Shown piece by piece: positions 11,006 through 22,379 of a stretch of DNA of 64,000 bases. This DNA is from Hsuehochloa calcarea (Eukaryota; Streptophyta; Magnoliopsida; Poales; Poaceae). Position numbers and translations under genes: made by a program. Position 1 is the first letter of the stretch, and each line of letters begins with the position of its first letter. Under the pieces are notes generated by a model that had not been told where the DNA came from, ran no database searches, and was given only the letters and a program-made list of their open reading frames with translations. Location: positions 3,269,517 to 3,333,516 of the forward strand of contig CM070598.1 in the NCBI GenBank assembly GCA_036346395.1, written 5' to 3'.

Positions 11006-12764
11006 GGGATGACTTGTGGAGTGATTACATAAACACGCTAAGTTGTACCGCAGAGAATGCGGATTACAAAGTCCACTTGTTGAGGCAGAAACCGTTCAAA
11101 CTGGCGGCGCGACGGCGGGAGTAGCCAGTAGGTGCCAAGTCGTCGTCGATTAGCCGACTTGCTTAATTATTTAGCAGCCCCCACATACTTGCGTCAGCAC
11201 TGTCTTCGCTCAAGTAAACTACTAAGACATGTCTCCACCTCCGCGATTTGAATTTCGAAATTTGGAAGGAGGCACGCTTCGCTATCCATCGTTCTATTAG
11301 CCCCGTGCACATGTATATACAGCAGCAGACCAACAAAGATTAACCGTGCCATGCACTCAATCGTGCGCTAACCACTTCACTTGATGCCTCATTTAACCGC
11401 ACATTTGTGTGAGAGAGACACTAGTACATGATTTTACCGCGATTACTAAGGCTTTGTTACGAGATCACGCTGATCGGCTCAATCATTTGCTCCCGCGGAA
11501 ACTTCGCATCATTTTTCTGCCATCTCCCGCGACGACGGAAGAACGGTGCCACGACACATTACGCAGCGGCCGCGGATCAGGAATCGAAGGAAATACTGTA
11601 GTAATAGTTAGATCGGACGGTTTAAATTTGCTAAATGTTACTGTACTGTACTTTTCTGCACGACGGCACAGTTTTATTATTTCGATGCTGTATGGGACGT
11701 CCGTCCATCGTTACCTCCCAACTTTGTAGATGCACATTCTAAATCCGTGTAGAAAATTACAAATTTATCACACCATGTTTTATAATCAATTAAATACACC
11801 TTGTCACAAAGATCACCAATCCAGTGCTTAAGGCGCCTAACCACACATCGCCACAACAAACGCCGCCACGTCAACGATTAAAACCAGTCAAATCGTTCCG
11901 CTTAAAAGGATCAAGCTGAAACAGCCAAAGAATACACGTGAAACGAGCAAGAGACAAAGAATGTTACCTCCCCAGGGGCCTACACGAGAAAAAAAACAAG
12001 AGAAAGGAAACGGAAACGCAGGTGCAATTCCACGGGAGGCGAGGCCGCATAAGGCAGGCGCCGAATCCGACGCAATGGCTGCCGCGCAGGCGCAAGCGCC
12101 GCCACCGAACGCTCCCCGCCTCCTCGCGCGCGCGTCCCGGCTTCCCCTCCCTCGCGCGTCCGGGCCGACGCGACGTCCCCTACTCGTCGCCACCAATCCA
12201 GTCCGTCCCCTCCGCCCCGCTCCCTCAAATACGCTTCCACCCATCAGCTCGGCGGATCACCGTGCCTCCCCCCCTATCCGGTCGGAGTCGAGGCGGTTGT
12301 CGGCTTGGATGGACGGAGCGAGCGCGGGCAGCCGCCGGCGGAGGTGGTCGCAGCGGTCGTGCCGGACGGGAGGGGGCGGGGTTGTGAGGCGGACGGTGGC
12401 AGCGCCGGGCGAGGGCGGCACGAGCGCGGCGAACCGCAGGTTAGCGTCGGGTGTCCTCGGGATGAATTGGCGTGGCGTTTGGATTTGTGGTTGTATTTTT
12501 GGTTGTTTTTATGGTTGATTAGAGCGTCGGGGGGTGCATGTTTTACCTTGTTTGGTTGATTTCGCCGGGCCATTTCACATGGAGGTTACTGATTGCTTCC
12601 AGGAATGGAAGCTTGTTATGAGGACTGAAACGAGGGGGTTGCCCGGTTTGTTTGCATCGTTGGATTACTTCTAGAACAGAGTCAGGGAAAAAAATATGGA
12701 ATTAGTACGAAAAACGAAGCATCTATCCGTTTATTGTTTGTCCGAGGAACACGAACAGGGAGGA
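11006..12764. other. Intergenic region with possible 5' exon of the DUF4378 gene
   Basis: A GC-rich island at about 12030-12440 ends in a good splice donor (CCGCAG followed by GTTAGC at 12440). It could be a first exon of the downstream DUF4378 gene. Reading from the ATG at 12309 leaves a phase that does not fit the next exon at 14155, so if used it is more likely 5' UTR. Nothing else is recognised at 11006-12030. Confidence 0.35.
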
Positions 12765-13821
12765 AAAGACCATGGAAGATTTCAAAGAAATTCTTTTGGC
12801 CAAAAAGAGTAAAACGGCGAAATTTTGGGATTCCCGATGGCTCCAGGGTGAAGCCCCAAGGAAATTGTTCCCTCTCTCCACGCCCTCACCAACAGGAAAA
12901 ATCGTTCGGTCTACACGGAGTTGTCAAACAACACATGGATTCGTTCAGTCAGAGCCATCTCGACCGAGCAAGAATTACTTGAGTACATTACTCTTTGGCA
13001 GCGGATCCCCCATGTCACCATTGACCCTAATAGGCCGGATGGTGTTGTTTGGAAATGGACGGGGCACGGCGACTACACTTCCAGTTCGGCATATGGGAGT
13101 CAATTCAAGGCTCATACTATAACTTCAACTCTTCCCTCATTTGGAACGCCAAGGCTGAAAATAAATGCAAGTTTTTTTGCTTGGTTACTCATTCATTCAA
13201 AGATCCTAAGGGCGGACAATCTTGCTGCAAGGGGCTGGCCACACAACAATAATTGCATGCTCTGTGATCAAGAGCCGGAGACACCATCTCATTTGTGCTT
13301 CAATTATGTGTCTGCGAAGGAGATCTGGGAGATGATCGCTAACTGGACGTCTCAACCGGGTTTCAGGATTACAACCGACATCCACAGCATTGGCGAGTGG
13401 TGGATGATTTTCTCCAAGAACGCTCTCAAAGAAGAACATCGAGACCTCAATGGCATTGTCAGACCTCAATGGCATCGTCATCACGATTTGTTGTGAATAT
13501 ATGGAAGGAACGCAACAGGCGAACTTTTCTAAATGAGATGAGATCAACGCAGCAAGTTGTTGCTTTTGTCCAGCAAGATGTTCAACAACGTCGATTAGCA
13601 ATGGGGCCAGAACAATTACCGCTCCCAGTCTGCGGTCTTTTTTGTTGGTGTTTGTGTTTCTCCTCGATTGTGTTTTTGGTCTTTTGCCTTTCAGTGGCTG
13701 GTGTTAGCCTTCTAGGATTAGGTCCTTAAGAACACTCTGTAAACAGTTTTGTCTGTTCTTCTACTAAACAGAACAGCAGAGCTCCTGCCTCTTTTTCAAA
13801 AAATAAATAAATAGATAGAGT
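12765..13821 (+). mobile_element. LINE (non-LTR retrotransposon) 3' fragment with zf-RVT domain
   Basis: The frame at 12921-13496 encodes the C-terminal zinc-binding domain found after plant LINE reverse transcriptases. It shows SFFAWLLIHSKILRADNL, the pair CMLC...HLCFNY and the following KEIW. A frame just upstream (about 12772-12900) gives KFWDSRWLQGEAPRKLFP, and one downstream gives NIWKERNRRTF, both usual neighbours of this domain. The pieces lie in different frames, so the ORF is broken. The body ends in an A-rich tail (13796-13821). Loss of everything upstream of the RNase H/zf-RVT end is the normal 5' truncation of LINEs. The 7-mer aaaagac occurs at 12764-12770 and 13822-13828 and may be a short target duplication. 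The fragment probably sits in the 5' intron of the DUF4378 gene. Confidence 0.85.
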
Positions 13822-14154
13822 AAAAGACTACAATAAAATATGTAGAACATAAATTGAGAAAATTAGAGGGGATTAGTCCTGTTAGCGGGGTGAAACTCGT
13901 GTCGCAATTTCCCCTATATGTTCTGACGCCAATATAGTAGCACAAACAAATCTTAAAATAGAAAGCAGTAAGAAGGACCATGGTTGCAACTAAATTCGCT
14001 CATGCCTTGTGTTTCGTCTTCATCTGTAATTCTTTCTAATGGCATGGAAACGCAACCATTCTAGTTTTGGTGGGTAGCCTCTGTAAATTTGGCACTTCGC
14101 TGGTGTTAATTTGGTGTTGACCTGTTCCTTTTGTGTTTCATGTCTTGAACTCAG

Positions 14155-16443
14155 GGTTTGCTCATGTGGACAAGCAACAGCGTGTCCATGGAGTATTATC
14201 AGATTCCCGAAGTAGCAGTGGATCCACAACTGAAGAAGATTATGTAAGTTGTTCAATTGCTCACTTTGTTCTATCAACAATATTGATAGTTCCATGCAAT
14301 TTCAAAATTTCTGCAACTTGGAAACTTTCTTACGCTTGAACTGTTGTAGTTTTACTTGGTTCTCCTTTCTGAAAAAGGTTTATTGTTACAGCTTTGTTCA
14401 GACTTTTGGGAATTTAAGCGTAAGCGGTCCAGCGGCAATTCTACAAGATGTCTTCCCAGTAAACACATGAAAAATGAAATAGAAAGTTACCATTTGCTGT
14501 CTTCTGTGATGGCAGAATTAATGGATTTTGATGCAGCAATCGGAGTGCTGATAGCTTCTGAGAAACCACCATTTCGTGGCCAAAGAGAATAAAATTCCTA
14601 GTAATGAAAAATTGCTTCATGCGAGCAGTACTGTCTCAGATTATGGGTTGCCCTATCGGCCTAAATTTCATCTCCGGGAAGACAGTAATAATGTAAAGCA
14701 TCCTCCACCAGTGAAGCATTCTAGTGGCATGAGTAATTTGAGTTATCAATTGCCTAGAAGTGCTGAAAGATCTGATTTTACGAAGATGGGTCCAACGAGC
14801 ACAAAGTGTTCCCTTTCAGAGAAAATGTCACTGTTACGTCAACCACGGCATGGTTGCAGTTATGAAGATCAAAACCGCATTGGTGCTTTGAATCGGAGGC
14901 ATAAGATTGCACATTCTGGAGGACCAATAAATATGTTAAGAAAAGGGGAGGTTCATAAGCAGTTTGATTCTTCAATGGGAAGCCATTGGCAGACTTTGTT
15001 GGATAATGCATTAGTTCGACGGAATCAATTGTACTGTTCACAGCCACCCAATGAAGAATCATCTGATCAATTATGGAGCTCTTCAAACAGTGAATCTGAG
15101 AAGGTTGTTTGTTTTTCCTCCAGTGGCAGCATTGATGATTCGCAAGTATCGCTTTCAAGTGACACTAGTGACACAAGTGAAAACTCCAAGTTATCTTCTC
15201 TGGGTATAGTTGCCAATGATCAATGGAAGATGACTTTTAAGAAGGTATATGCTAGAGGCTGTTTTTACCAATATTGATCAAATGTTTAGAAAAAAACCAA
15301 TTTAGTATCAGTATCTTTTTATGAAACTGCATTGCACAGAAGCTTTGGTTATTTCATAAGTTTGTGGAATCAGAAACATTGACTAGATTTCTATTTATAG
15401 TTATTCTTTCTGTCTTCTTTCATTAGAAATAAGCTTAAGGATTACCAGTTATCACTGTAAAAGAAGTTGAGAATAGAGATTTTTTTTTTGTTTGTTTAGT
15501 TTTACTTCCCTCAAATATGATAGCTATGTTGAGCTCCTCTTACTTTTTATACTTCAGGTACACTGTCCTCTTGCTGCACGTATAGATTCTATGTCTGCAA
15601 CTAACCGCAAAGAGATAGAGCAACCAAGCCCTATATCTGTTCTTGAACCTCCACATGAAGATTTCTCCTATGCTGAAAACATCAAGTTAAATACAAAAGA
15701 TCCTCATGGTCAGGAACCTCGCCCTTCTTATATTTCAGCCGTCTTTGTGTTGTAGTTAATTTTTGTTCTACTTTGTTAATGTATATCCCCAGCTGAGACT
15801 CGAGCTTGTCAAATTTCCACCGGTGGAAACTGTCGCTGAGGTAGTGGGCATTGGTGGAATTAGTTATTACTTATGCTCTGAGATGGAGGGTAGTCAAAAC
15901 AATGAAACCATACAGCTAGTTGAAGATATCCTTGAAGAATTTGGAGATGAAGAGGAAATAGATTTTTCTTACTTGCTGGATATACTAATTGTTTCTGGTA
16001 TTCGCGGCATCGAGGAGGATCAGCTGTACAACGTGTGCCAGTCTCTTGATTGTCCTGCAGATTATGATGTGTTTGAGAAGTTTGAAAAGAAATACATGAA
16101 AGTTGCTCAATGGTCAAGGTCAGACAGGAAGCTTATTTTTGATATGGTAAACTCCATATTGTCAGAAATTCTTGCCCCGTGTTTGGACATGCACCCTTGG
16201 GTAAATACTGCTAGGAATATGGCACCAATGTGGGGCTCAGAGGGTCTCTTGGAAAAAGTTTTGCAGATGTTGGCTCAGAGACAAGAGGAACTTGCATTAA
16301 GTAAGCCTAAACCTGAGAAGAAAGCATTTGATCAGAAGTGGCCGGATTTGGCAGATTGTATTGACCAGGCAGGAAGGGATGTTGAGAAAATGTTAAGAGA
16401 CGATCTTTTGGAAGAGCTGCTTGTGGAGTTAGTGTCCAGTTAG
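14155..16443 (+). CDS. DUF4378-domain (TRM/LONGIFOLIA-like) protein, with apparent frameshift
   Basis: Exons seen are 14155-14243, 14392-15244, 15558 to about 15740, and 15793-16443. The last exon encodes a clear DUF4378 domain: IDFSYLLDILIVSGI, then RKLIFDMVNSIL, then WPDLADCIDQAGRDVEKML, ending at TAG 16441-16443. Exon 2 carries a degenerate VARLMGL-like motif, SSVMAELMDFDAAI. Proteins of this architecture include TON1-recruiting motif family members linked to cortical microtubules and growth polarity, though many are uncharacterised. Exon 2 needs a change of frame between about 14575 and 14592: the first frame stops just after PPFRGQRE, while the frame starting AKENKIPSNEK runs on to the donor at 15244. 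That is a 1-nt indel, a sequencing error or an unseen tiny intron. The N-terminus upstream of 14155 was not found. The exact 3' end of exon 3 is uncertain (GT at 15741 or 15747). Confidence 0.8.
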
Positions 16444-16531
16444 GTGAAGGGCTGCTTCTGGAGCTGCTGTCAGGTTTCCACGACCCATGTGTTATGAATA
16501 ATGCTTGTACTTCATACAAGACTAATAGGCT

Positions 16532-16555
16532 AATATATATATATATATATATATA
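16532..16555. repeat. (TA)n microsatellite
   Basis: This is a pure run of about eleven TA units. It lies where the degenerate Copia LTR relic stops, about 90 bp after the DUF4378 stop codon. Confidence 0.9.
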
Positions 16556-16890
16556 CAAGTATAGGGTGGTAAATATGCAAATAGATCCTTATACAATACA
16601 CATCTAACACCCCCTCAAACTTATGGTGGATCAACAATATTAAGTTTGGAGAGATAGAAGCTGTGCTGAGCTCTAGTCTGCGTCTTTGTAAAGAAATCTG
16701 CCAACTGAAGTTCCGAAGGCATATACTGAAGAGCAACAATCTGATCCTGTACCTGAGTCCGCATGTAAGAAGCATCAACACCAATATGTTTTGTAAGCTC
16801 ATGCTTTACCGGATTGGTAGCAATGTTAATAGCCCCTGTACTATCAGACGAAAGAGGAGTGGGTGCAGAAACAGAAACAGAAAATGTTCC
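16556..16890 (-). mobile_element. Copia retrotransposon 3' end relic (RNase H tail, PPT, partial LTR)
   Basis: On the minus strand, about 16860 to 16630 reads as the end of a Copia RNase H domain: KHIGVDASYMR-like sequence, then LQLADFFTKTQTRAQ and FYLSKLNIVDPP with a stop. It is followed by a polypurine tract (TTTGAGGGGGTGTTAG on the minus strand) and the first part of an LTR starting TGTTAGATGTG. This resembles the LTR and RNase H end of the full element at 17388-22379 but has the opposite orientation and is diverged. Sequence beyond about 16890 is not recognisable as Copia, so this is a truncated relic close to the DUF4378 3' end. Confidence 0.8.
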
Positions 16891-17387
16891 TGCAAGATGG
16901 TCGATCGGATCCGATGCTCCGTCTATCTCTTCTCCGCGACACTTTTCTTCTCTCCCTCTCCTCCTCGCTTTCTGTTTTTTTTTTCTAGAATTAAAATGAG
17001 GTTGAGCTGATTTTTTAGGGTTTTTATAGATGGATTCATGTTGCTAGTTCAACTGACGACAGGAAGTCGGACTGGCGGGACATGGTATTTGTCGCCAGTT
17101 GACCGACGCCAGGGACCCATTTTTGCTATTTTTGGGGCTGATTATTCATTTTTATAATTTTCTTTTAAAAAATTATTTAAGAAAAACATTCCTCTTTTAT
17201 GATTGCTAACATATTTCCCTTATAATAATCCTATCATGTATTCCACCGGACGAGATCTGGACATCTTTAAAAATGATATGCACAATTACTTGCCACATTG
17301 GATGGATCCATTATTCATTGTCAGTTACTATTACTCGCCATCGTAAGACGTAAGTCATATAAATCGATCAGTTTTTGTGGTAATCTG
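16891..17387. other. Intergenic spacer
   Basis: This spacer contains T- and C-rich stretches and a short imperfect dyad around 'gttcaactgacgac' and 'gtcgccagttgac' (17045-17105). No gene is recognised. It ends at the left target duplication (17383-17387) of the Copia element. Confidence 0.5.
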
Positions 17388-17496
17388 TGTTAGATATATA
17401 TATTGTGTAGGGTGTTATTTGCATTTGTTCCATCCTTGTACATGTATATATTTTGGCTTTTGGCCCTTTGGAATACAAGGTTCATATACTCAAACA
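17388..17496 (+). repeat. Copia-1 left LTR
   Basis: This 109-bp LTR starts TGTTAG and ends CAAACA. It appears identical to 22271-22379. AT-rich 'tgtatatatttt' occurs in the middle and may be the promoter TATA region. Confidence 0.97.
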
Positions 17497-18114
17497 TGGT
17501 ATCAGAGCTAGGGTTTTGAAACCCTACCTCTGCAGCCGCATGCCATCATAGCCGCCGCCGCCGCTCCGTAGCCGCCGCCTCAGTAGCCGCCGCCGCCATC
17601 TCGTGACGCCGCTTCGGATCCACACGGGTCGGCGCCGCCGCTCTCACAAGCTTGCGCCTCTTACTCCTCATGCAGCGTGGCGCGCTCGGCCATCGGGTTC
17701 GCGCCTCCATTGACGCCCTCTCCGCTCCGACCGCCGCCGCCGAGCAGAACAGCTCCGGAAGCTTCGGAAGGGACGGGGCTTGAGGCGTAGCGAGGAGGAG
17801 GAAAGCGGCGCCGCGGCTGCTGCGAGAAGAGGAGCCCAGGCATCTGCGCCGCCTCCGCGTCTCTCGCCGTCGCCGCCGGAGTCCGCCGTGCCTCCGTCGC
17901 CGCTCGAGTCCGCCGTCGCCCTCCGCTTCGCCGCTCGAGTCCGCCGTCGCCCTCCATTTCCGGCCGGCGCCGCCGCCGTCGCCGCTCGGAGGCTCAGGAA
18001 CCCTACCCTAGGGTAGGGTTCTCACGTCTTGCGTTCTTTCTTTGGTAGAGTCGGCCCGGCAAAGAAGTAGAAAAAAAAAAAAAAAAAAAAAAGAAAAAAC
18101 AGAGAAAAAAATCG

Positions 18115-21100
18115 ATGGCTTCTACCGGAGGCTCCTTCGCCATCCCGCTCCCCGATTCGTTTTGATGGGACGAACTTTGAGGAGTGGGCTGTTCACCTCA
18201 AGATTCACCTCAACGGCCCGGCGTCTCGGGGTCATCTCACAGTGGCGACCTGTCGCCTCGTCCTACACCGCCAAGACTACCACTCTCTCTGCTTTGATGC
18301 GGGCGGAAGGCGGCCGGAGGTCAACAATCTTTGCCTTTGGAGGCGCTAGAGCTCTACCGATCGAGGTACACGCCTCGGCCCGGCGGAGGCCGAGGCTCGT
18401 GCTCGCCATCCTAGTGGGTAGCATGCCCGTGACCATCTCTATGGATGTGGCGGGCCGCCAGCGACACGGCTTATGTGGGGCGTCTCGAGCTCACTACCGG
18501 TAACGAGCGATGCTATGTATCTCTGGTTGTGCACGGTGCACATTCTCTTGGCTTGATGCCACCGTTGATGACTTCTACGAAGTTGTCGAGGTGTGGCGTC
18601 GGCTTGACTCTCTGGGGCGGATGTCTGCGGACTGTCCTGCGTGTGCGGCCGTGCTCACCAGAGACTCACGCCTCTACGACTTCTGGACGCGTCTCGGCTG
18701 AGTTCGAGGCGTGCGGGCTCGGCTCTGACTCGCCACCGCGCCCGAAGCTTGGTGGAGGCCCTCGCGAGTGTGCGTCTTGAGGAGACTCGTCACCGTGGCA
18801 TGGCTCGAATCACGATCTGTTTTGTCCGCCCAAAGATCTGCTCCTTTGCGCCTCTCTTGGCCGACCGTGACCCCTTCTCCAGCTCCTCCAGTGGTCTGCT
18901 TTGTTTCTCTGCGGTCTCCATGCACCTATTGTCGCCAGTCTTGCCGCCAGTGTATCGGGATTGTTACAAGCGGAGGAGGGACCAGAGTCGTCGGGCGGGC
19001 GTCCCGAGGGCTCTGGAGGTTCCTCTCCTCGTGGATGGCCCCTCGCGAGGCTCCTCTAGTGACGCCACACAGCTTCTCTCATTGCTTGGCGCCTCGGTGT
19101 CGGCTCATCCTCGGACTCCTCGGGTTACGCTCGGCCGCTCTTGCTTCTCGGCCAGCTTCCTCGCCTCCGCCTCCTCCCTCGTCGGTATCTTGTCTCCGTG
19201 GATCTTGGACTCGGTGCTTCTTTTCATATGACACGATTCTACTCACCTTATTTCGTATGTTCCACCGATTTTTCCTCCACTATTCAGATCGCAGATGGTA
19301 CCTCTCTTCTGTTGTGTAGAGGCATCCTTTCCACTTCTTCTTTTCATGTTCCTGCAGTCTCTCATGTTCCTCAGCTTACTATGCAGCTTATGTCGGCTGG
19401 TCAGATCACGATCACAACTTGTCGTGTTGTTCTTGAGTCTGATTCTTGTTGTGTTCAGGACCGCTGCACAGGGACTCTGCTTGTAATCGGCCCTCGGCGC
19501 CATGATTCGCAGCGTCTTTGGGAGCTCGACCGATTCATCTTCCTTCCACCGACTCCACTGACCAATCGGCCACTACCACTACCTCTGCTCTTCTTCAAGG
19601 TCCTCCACTACATCTTTTGCTCAGTGGCACCATCGTCTCGGTCATCTCTGTGGCTCGCGTCTATCGTCTTTAGTTGGTCGTGGTGTTCTTGGGTCTGTTT
19701 CTGGGAACACATCATTACATTGTATGGGTTGCAAGCTTGCAGCATTGCAGCTCCCTATCCCACTAGTGATTCTATTTCTACTTGTCCTTTTGATCTTGTT
19801 CACTCGATGTTTGGGGTCCCACTCCTTCGTTTGAAAGGGTCATCGCTATTATGTGATCTTTATTGATGATTATTCTCGTTATACTTGGATCTACTTCATG
19901 TCCGAGCGCAGCCAGTTCTTTCTATTTATCAGATGTTCGCCACCATGGTTCGCACTCAATTTGATTCAGTCATTCGTGTTTTTCGTGCTGACTCTGCTGG
20001 TGAGTATCTCTCTGCTGCTTTGCGTCGTTTTCTCGAAAGCGAGGCACTCTTCCTCGATACTCTTGTCACGGTGCTCACGCTCGAATGGTGTCTCGGCGTA
20101 AACATCGTCACTTGCTTGAGACCGCTCGCGCTCTCATGCTTGCCTCCTCTGTTCCCCTCACTGCCGAGGTTTGCTTTCTTCACTGCTTTTATCAACCTCT
20201 GACCTTCTCATCGCTCTTGAGGCTCTACTCTGTTGGCGTCTCTTTGGTCGAGCTCGAATCTACGATCATCTTGCGCACTTTGGTCAGTGTCTGCTTTTCG
20301 TTCTTCTTCCACGGTGGCGCACTGCCGATCGCGGTCGGTTTAGTGTGTTTTTCTTAGCTCTGATCTTGAGCATAAGGGTTATCGTTGTTATGACCACGTT
20401 GCTCGTAGGATGAGATTTCTCGGGATGTCACTTTGACGAGTCCCGTCCTTACTACCCTCATTCCCCACTCATCGGCCGGATTCTCTTCTTGAGTCGATCT
20501 CCTTTCGATTTTCACGACTCTCGACTTTCCACCACTGCTTTCGCCTCATCCTCCATCTACTCCCCTCGGCTCCATCTATTCGCCTCACCGGATTTTCCTT
20601 CTCGCTCTTTTGTTGAGGCTCCATCTTTACCCTTGCACTACTCTCGCCGTCCTCGGCCTTCTCCTTCCTCTCCATCATTGCTGGGTCCAGCTCCGTCTTC
20701 TCCTTCCAGATATGCTCTTCGTGATCGTCACACTCGTGCCACCAAGCGCTATGGCTTTCTTGCCACGCTCTTTCCGAGCCTCGACCTCTGAGTGAGGTCT
20801 TGCTCACCCCGAGTGGCGACTTGCGATGTCTGAGGAGATTGCTGCTTTGGAGCGCACTAGCACTTGGGATCTTGTGCCCTTGCCTGCACATGTTACTCCT
20901 ATCACGTGTAAATGGGTGTACAAGATAAAGACTCGCTCGGATGGTTCTCTTGAGCGCTACAAGGCTCGTCTTGTAGCGCGTGGTTTTCAGCAGGAGCATG
21001 GTTGCGACTACGATGAGACTTTCGCCTGTTGCTCACATGACCACTGTTCGTACTCTCCTTCTTTGTGGCCTCTGTTGCTTGATGCCCATCTCTCGATTGG

Positions 21101-22250
21101 ATGTTAAGAATGCCTTTCTCAATGGCGAGTTGCGTGAGGAGGTCTACATGCAGCCGCCCCCTGGGTATTCTGTCCCTGATGGTCTGGTTTGTCGCCTTCG
21201 TCGTTCTCTTTATGGGCTAAAACAAGCCCCGCGTGCTTGGTTTGACTGCTTTTCCTCTGTCACCCTTCTGCTTAGGCTTCTCTGCCCGGTGCTCACGACC
21301 ACTTCTCTTTGTTCACACCTCTCCACAGGGTCGGACGCTTCTTCTTCTATATGTGGATGACATGATCATTACTGGAGATGACTCTCAGTACATTGCCTTT
21401 GTGAAGGAGCGTCTCGATGGCGATTCTTGATGTCGATTTGGGTCCTCTTCGTTCTTCCTTGGGATTGAGATCACTTCTACGCTGAGGGCTACTATCTCTC
21501 CCGGGAGAAGTACCTTCGAGATATCCTTACTCGTGCTTGTCTCACCGATCGGTAGCGTAGTGGATACTCCTATGGAGTTAGGTGTTCACCTTCGCCTCTC
21601 GATGGTGAGCCTCTTGAGGATCCCACTCGCTATCGCCATATTGTCGGGAGCCTCGTCTACCTTGGGATTACTCGACGACATTTCTCACCCACACATCTGA
21701 GTCGGTTTGTCTCTGCTCCACTCGGCTCCACTGCAGTCACCTTCTTCGTGTTCTTGATATCTTCGTGGAACCCTCACTCAACGTCTTTTCTTTCGTTCCA
21801 CTCTTTCTGACTTGGACGTACTCGATGCGACTGGGCTAGCGATCATTCCGATCGCGGTCTCTTCTCGCCTATTGTGTTTTCCTTGGTTCCTCCTTGATTG
21901 CACGGAAGACTAAGAAGCAAGCTGCAGCTTCGTTCGGCCGAGGTGAGTTGAGAGCCATGGCACTTGTTGATACCGAGATCACACGCCGGTGGCTCCTTGC
22001 GATTTTGGTGTTTCGTTTCAAAGACCGACTCGCTTCTATCGAGATAATCTGTGCGATCAGCATTGCTCGTGATCCCGTGAAACATGAGCTTACCAAGCAC
22101 ATTGGAGTGGATGCTTCATACATGCGATCGCAGGTGCAAGACCAAGTTATTACTCTTGATATGTGCTTTGAACTTGATTAGCGATTTCTTTACTAAAACC
22201 TGACTCGAGCTCAAGATAACTTCTACCTCTCCAAACTCGTGTTGTTGATT
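18115..22250 (+). pseudogene. Copia-1 gag-pol, multiply frameshifted
   Basis: All expected domains are present in Copia order but in changing frames. Gag begins with MASTGGSFAIPLP and then RFDGTNFEEWAVHLKIHL. A decayed zinc knuckle lies near 18895. The protease region is near 19200, where WILDS and SFHM are separated by a 1-nt loss. Integrase runs from about 19840, with IFIDDYSRYTWIYFMSER and then KHRHLLETARALM. Reverse transcriptase is at 20820-21430 (CKWVYKIKTRSDGSLERYK, LDVKNAFLNGELREEVYM, YGLKQAPRAWF, YVDDMIITGDD). RNase H is at about 21900-22200 (KHIGVDASYMRSQVQDQV). Most breaks look like 1-2 base losses in C/T-rich sequence. A GC-rich non-coding leader fills 17509-18114, with a poly-A run at about 18069-18092. 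Confidence 0.92.
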
Positions 22251-22270
22251 CACCATGAGTTTGAGGGGGG

Positions 22271-22379
22271 TGTTAGATATATATATTGTGTAGGGTGTTA
22301 TTTGCATTTGTTCCATCCTTGTACATGTATATATTTTGGCTTTTGGCCCTTTGGAATACAAGGTTCATATACTCAAACA
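22271..22379 (+). repeat. Copia-1 right LTR
   Basis: This 109-bp LTR shows no difference from the left LTR by eye. It is followed at once by the ATCTG target duplication. Confidence 0.97.

Larger units (their letters stand above)
17388..22379 (+). mobile_element. Full-length short-LTR Copia retrotransposon (Copia-1)
   Basis: Both LTRs are 109 bp (17388-17496 and 22271-22379), start TGTTAG and end ACA, and appear identical base for base. The element is flanked by a perfect 5-bp target duplication, ATCTG, at 17383-17387 and 22380-22384. Directly after the left LTR is a primer-binding site, TGGTATCAGAGC, matching initiator tRNA-Met. A purine tract (gagtttgagggggg) precedes the right LTR. Total length is 4992 bp. 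LTRs of about 110 bp are unusually short for plant Copia and recall Tos17-sized elements. The gag-pol reading frame is broken many times (separate entry), so this copy cannot encode its own machinery. Confidence 0.97.

Noticed and set aside
11961..12518. 185-codon open frame as N-terminal exon of the DUF4378 gene
   Set aside because: Phase at the donor (12440) does not match the exon at 14155. The composition is Pro/Arg/Ala-rich with no motif, so a 5' UTR exon is more likely.
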